Assembly: GCA_007119405.1 (NCBI GenBank) | Contig: SKPT01000643.1 | Location: 1 to 5,525, forward strand | Source: Phycisphaeraceae bacterium | GTDB lineage: Bacteria; Planctomycetota; Phycisphaerae; Phycisphaerales; Phycisphaeraceae | Direction of reading: 5' to 3' | Length of the DNA stretch: 5,525 bases | Shown here: positions 2,672 to 5,525 of the stretch, piece by piece | Layout: every line of letters starts with the position of its first letter | Numbering within the stretch: the stretch's first letter is position 1 | The notes under the pieces: model-generated | What the model saw: only the letters and a program-made list of their open reading frames with translations | Databases searched by the model: none | What the model was told of the DNA's origin: nothing | Made by a program: the position numbers and the translations under genes

Positions 2672-5525
2672 TCAATCCACGCCTACGGCCGCGGCGTCGC
2701 GGTCGGACAGCATGCCGCCGTCGCCGCGCGGACGCACCGTGCCGTCGCGCTTCCAGGAGCGCTCGCAGCGCGGCTCGTCGCGCAGATCCAACACGTCGAC
2801 CGCCACGGCCTCGCCGTCGGCCCATTCCACGCGGCTGACGCCGCACAGGTCGGCCAGGTCCACCACGTCGAAGCGGCGCAGCGCGGCGTCGCCGGGGCAG
2901 GTCAGGCGCAGGCCCAGGTCCAGCGGGTTGTCCACGTCCTGGGCCTGGCGATACGCCTCGACGGCGCGCAGCCAGGCGTCGCGCTGCGTGATGACCTCGC
3001 CCCAGCCATCATCGCAGGGCGTGTCGACGGCGTCGGGGAACGTCTGCAAGTGCACGCTCGGTGCGTCGTCGCCATGCATCGCCCGCCAGGCTTCGTCGGC
3101 GGTGTGCGGCAGCAGGGGCGCGAGCAGGCGCACGAGCGCGTCGACGATCGCGTGCATGGCCGTCTGCGTGCGCCGGCGGCGCGGGGCGTCGGCGGCGTCG
3201 CAGTAGAGGCGGTCCTTCACGGCCGCGAGGTAGATCGCCGAGAGGGTGTCGTTGCAGAAGTTGAACAGCCGCTCGTGGGCGCGGCGGAAGGCGTAGCGCT
3301 CGTAGTGGCCGCGCACGTCGTTGACGAGGCGGGCCAGCTCGCGCATGGCCCAGGCGTCGAGGCTGGCGGCGTCAGCCTCGGCGAAGCGGTGGCGATGCGT
3401 GGCCGGGGCGGTGGCGGGGCTGAAGTCGCTGAGGTTGCTCAGCAGGAAGCGCACGGTGTTGCGCACCTTGCGGTACGCGTCGCCGGCGTCCTTGAAGAAT
3501 AACTCGTCGACCTTCACGTCGTTCTCGAACGCCAGGCCGGCGACCCACCATCGGCAGACGTCGGCGCCGTAGGTCTTCAAGAGGTCCTCCACCTCGAGCG
3601 TGTTGCCCAGGCTCTTGGACATCTTGCGGCCGTCGCGGTCGACGGTGAAGCCGTGCGTCAGCAGCGCCTTGTAGGGCGGGCTGCCGGTGGCGCCCAGCGC
3701 CGGCAGCAGGGAGGTCTGGAACCAGCCGCGGTGCTGGTCGGAGCCTTCGAGGTAGAGGTCGGCGGGCACGCCGTCCTTGCCGACGCGCTGGCGCAGCACG
3801 GCCGCCCAACTCGTGCCGGACTCGAACCAGACGTCAAAGATGTCGGAGCCTTTGGTGATTTCGGATTTCGGATTTCGGATTTCGGATTTGGCCCAGGCGG
3901 GGGCGTCGGGGTCGGTGGCGGGGTCGTAGTGGGTGAGCAGGTCGTGGGCTTCGAGCGTGAACCAGGCGTCGGAGCCCTTTTCGCGGACGACCCCCGCCAC
4001 CGCGCGCACGGTGGCCGGCGTCAACAGCACCTCGCCCTGGCTGTTGTAGAACGCGGGGATGGGCAGGCCCCAGGCGCGTTGGCGGGAGAGGCACCAGTCG
4101 GGGCGCGACTCGAGCATGCCACGCATGCGGTTCTTGCCCCATGCGGGGATGAAGGTGATGTCGTGGTCCGCGGCCTCTAGCGCGCGGCGGCGCAGCGGCT
4201 GCTCGCCGTCGTGCTTGATGGGCTTGTCCACCCCGAGGAACCACTGCTCGGTGGCGCGGAAGATGACAGGCGTCTTGCCACGCCAGTCGTGCGGGTAGCT
4301 GTGGGTGAACCGCTCGCTGTGAAAGAGGTGGCCCGAGCGGCGCAGATGCTCGACGACGAGGTCGTTGCCGTGCCAGATGCTCTTGCCCTGGAGCCAGTCG
4401 GGGACGGTGTCGTCGAAGGTGCCGTCCGCGCGGACGGGGCAGTAGATGTCCAGGCCCTCGCGCAGGCCGGTCTGGTAGTCCTCCACGCCGTGGCCCGGCG
4501 CGGTGTGCACCAGGCCCGTGCCGTCCTCGAGGGTGACGTAGTCGGCCGTGTACACACCTCGGGGCCGGGCGTCGTCAACAAAGGGATGCGTGTAGGTAGC
4601 CTGGTGCAGGTCGAACTCCCGGCCAACCCACCCCCCACACAAGCTCCAATCTTCGATACCAGCCTTGTTGAACACGCGGGGAGCCAGATCCTGCGCCACA
4701 AAGACCAGTTTGGTCTCACCTCGATGCGAAACTTCATAAAGCCCGTAATCTGCGTCGCGCCGAACGGCTACTGCTAGGTTCGCGGGAAGAGTCCAAGGAG
4801 TGGTTGTCCAGATCATGAGCGAGATCGGTACGTCCGGTACAGCGCCAACGGTGTCGGCATGCTTCAATACCTTTGCCGTGGCGCTTGCCGTCAACTCAAA
4901 CAACACATACACGCTCGTGTCCTCACGGTCGTGGTACTCCAGCTCCGCCTCCGCCAGCGCGGTCTGGTTCTCGATCGACCAGTGCACCGGCTTGAGTCCG
5001 CGGTAGATCAGCCCCTGGCCAACCAGCTCCGCGAACACCTCCAGCACCGCCGCCTCGTAGACCGGGTCCATCGTCAGGTAGGGGTTGTCGTAGTCGGCCA
5101 GGGTGAGCAAACGCTGCATCTGTTGGCGCTGGAGCTTGACGAACTTCTCGGCGTAATCGCGGCAGCGCTTGCGGATCTGCATGGGGGCCATGCCGCGGGC
5201 CTTCTCGCCGAGCTCCTGGACGACCTTGTGCTCGATGGGCAGGCCGTGGCAGTCCCACCCGGGGATGAAGGGCGTGTCGTAGCCGAGCATGGAGCGTGTG
5301 CGGACGACGAAATCCTTGAGGACCTTGTTCTCGAGGTGCCCGAGGTGAATTGAGCCGTTGGCGTAGGGCGGGCCGTCGTGGAAGACGAAGCGGCCGGCGG
5401 GGTGCTCGGCCGCGCGGAGCTGGGCGTAGAGGTTGGCCTTGTCCCAGCGCTTGATGGAGGCGGGCTCGTTCTGGACGAGGTTTGCCCGCATCGCGAAGTT
5501 GGTGCGCGGCAGGTTCAGCGTCTTC
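2672..5525 (-). CDS. ileS: Isoleucyl-tRNA synthetase, start codon outside window
   Basis: This class Ia cytosolic enzyme joins isoleucine to tRNA-Ile using ATP and removes mischarged valine. The frame runs off the right edge, beginning KTLNLPRTNFAMRANL. This is the usual IleRS N-terminus, so the ATG at 5489-5491 is the internal FPMRANL-type Met rather than the start, and only a few residues are missing. Numbering from that Met (939 residues to the TGA): catalytic motif HLGH at 49-52, GWDCHGLPIEH at 78-88, CP1 editing domain from about 180 with TTTPWTLPAN (229-238) and HTAPGHGVEDYQ (329-340), WCLSRQRAWG, DVWFESG, and KMSKS at 623-627. The anticodon-binding helices follow. Oddities: a satellite-derived stretch at 535-545; lower GC over residues 191-291; and a C-terminal CERSW...LSDRD where zinc-binding IleRS have CERCW...CxxC. 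The core motifs are intact and the enzyme should be functional. Lone ileS with no lspA directly downstream. Confidence 0.97.
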   Translation of the reverse strand, partial: KTLNLPRTNFAMRANLVQNEPASIKRWDKANLYAQLRAAEHPAGRFVFHDGPPYANGSIHLGHLENKVLKDFVVRTRSMLGYDTPFIPGWDCHGLPIEHKVVQELGEKARGMAPMQIRKRCRDYAEKFVKLQRQQMQRLLTLADYDNPYLTMDPVYEAAVLEVFAELVGQGLIYRGLKPVHWSIENQTALAEAELEYHDREDTSVYVLFELTASATAKVLKHADTVGAVPDVPISLMIWTTTPWTLPANLAVAVRRDADYGLYEVSHRGETKLVFVAQDLAPRVFNKAGIEDWSLCGGWVGREFDLHQATYTHPFVDDARPRGVYTADYVTLEDGTGLVHTAPGHGVEDYQTGLREGLDIYCPVRADGTFDDTVPDWLQGKSIWHGNDLVVEHLRRSGHLFHSERFTHSYPHDWRGKTPVIFRATEQWFLGVDKPIKHDGEQPLRRRALEAADHDITFIPAWGKNRMRGMLESRPDWCLSRQRAWGLPIPAFYNSQGEVLLTPATVRAVAGVVREKGSDAWFTLEAHDLLTHYDPATDPDAPAWAKSEIRNPKSEITKGSDIFDVWFESGTSWAAVLRQRVGKDGVPADLYLEGSDQHRGWFQTSLLPALGATGSPPYKALLTHGFTVDRDGRKMSKSLGNTLEVEDLLKTYGADVCRWWVAGLAFENDVKVDELFFKDAGDAYRKVRNTVRFLLSNLSDFSPATAPATHRHRFAEADAASLDAWAMRELARLVNDVRGHYERYAFRRAHERLFNFCNDTLSAIYLAAVKDRLYCDAADAPRRRRTQTAMHAIVDALVRLLAPLLPHTADEAWRAMHGDDAPSVHLQTFPDAVDTPCDDGWGEVITQRDAWLRAVEAYRQAQDVDNPLDLGLRLTCPGDAALRRFDVVDLADLCGVSRVEWADGEAVAVDVLDLRDEPRCERSWKRDGTVRPRGDGGMLSDRDAAAVGVD
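3857..3889 (-). repeat. Heptanucleotide satellite translated within ileS
   Basis: Four perfect GATTTCG units (plus-strand reading) and five further bases make a 33-bp array. Read on the coding strand it gives KSEIRNPKSEI, residues 535-545 of IleRS: seven bases repeated three times make 21 bases, so the peptide repeats every seven residues. Its AT-richness stands out from the surrounding gene. The length is a multiple of three and the frame is kept. It sits before the DVWFESG motif, in a region whose length varies between IleRS proteins. Confidence 0.9.

Noticed and set aside
2615..3502. 295-codon plus-strand frame antisense to ileS, and other long antisense frames up to 5353
   Set aside because: They lie opposite a well-supported gene and are expected from high-GC third positions; the products are Val/Ala/Arg-rich without motifs.
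5489..5491. ATG at 5491 as the ileS start
   Set aside because: The frame continues to the window edge with KTLNLPRTNFA, the conserved IleRS N-terminus; this Met matches the internal FPMR position.

Overview
This is a GC-rich bacterial window. The best guess is a planctomycete, possibly of the Phycisphaerae type. The grounds are a phytanoyl-CoA-type (PhyH) dioxygenase, a PRCERSW-type isoleucyl-tRNA synthetase, small orphan genes, few Shine-Dalgarno sites, long repeat-bearing spacers and a short AAATCCG-type satellite. This assignment is inference, because there is no rRNA or other marker gene here.

Layout from left to right. (1) Positions 1-907, plus strand: the 3' part of a PhyH-family Fe(II)/2-oxoglutarate oxygenase-like gene whose start lies before the window. 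(2) Positions 908-969: a short convergent spacer with a stem-loop. (3) Positions 970-1407, minus strand: a 145-residue protein of unknown function with a four-cysteine zinc-ribbon-like head and a very acidic tail, preceded by a good sigma-70-like promoter. (4) Positions 1408-1834: a gene-free spacer with that promoter, a 17-bp tandem duplication and the first copy of a 112-bp paired-hairpin repeat. (5) Positions 1835-2431, minus strand: an unrecognised six-helix membrane protein of 198 residues. (6) Positions 2432-2671: a second spacer with a GC hairpin, the second 111-bp copy of the repeat and a third, unrelated-stem hairpin. (7) Positions 2672 to the right edge, minus strand: isoleucyl-tRNA synthetase (ileS), complete at its C-terminus but with its first codons outside the window.

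The three minus-strand genes point the same way. Hairpin-rich spacers of about 240 and 430 bases separate them, so they are probably separate transcription units rather than an operon, and nothing shows that the genes work together. The most unusual features are the paired-hairpin repeat with terminal inverted repeats bracketing the membrane-protein gene, a heptanucleotide satellite translated in frame inside ileS, loss of three of the four expected zinc-ligand cysteines at the IleRS C-terminus, a lower-GC patch over the N-terminal half of the IleRS editing domain, and an H-x-G in place of H-x-D in the PhyH protein.
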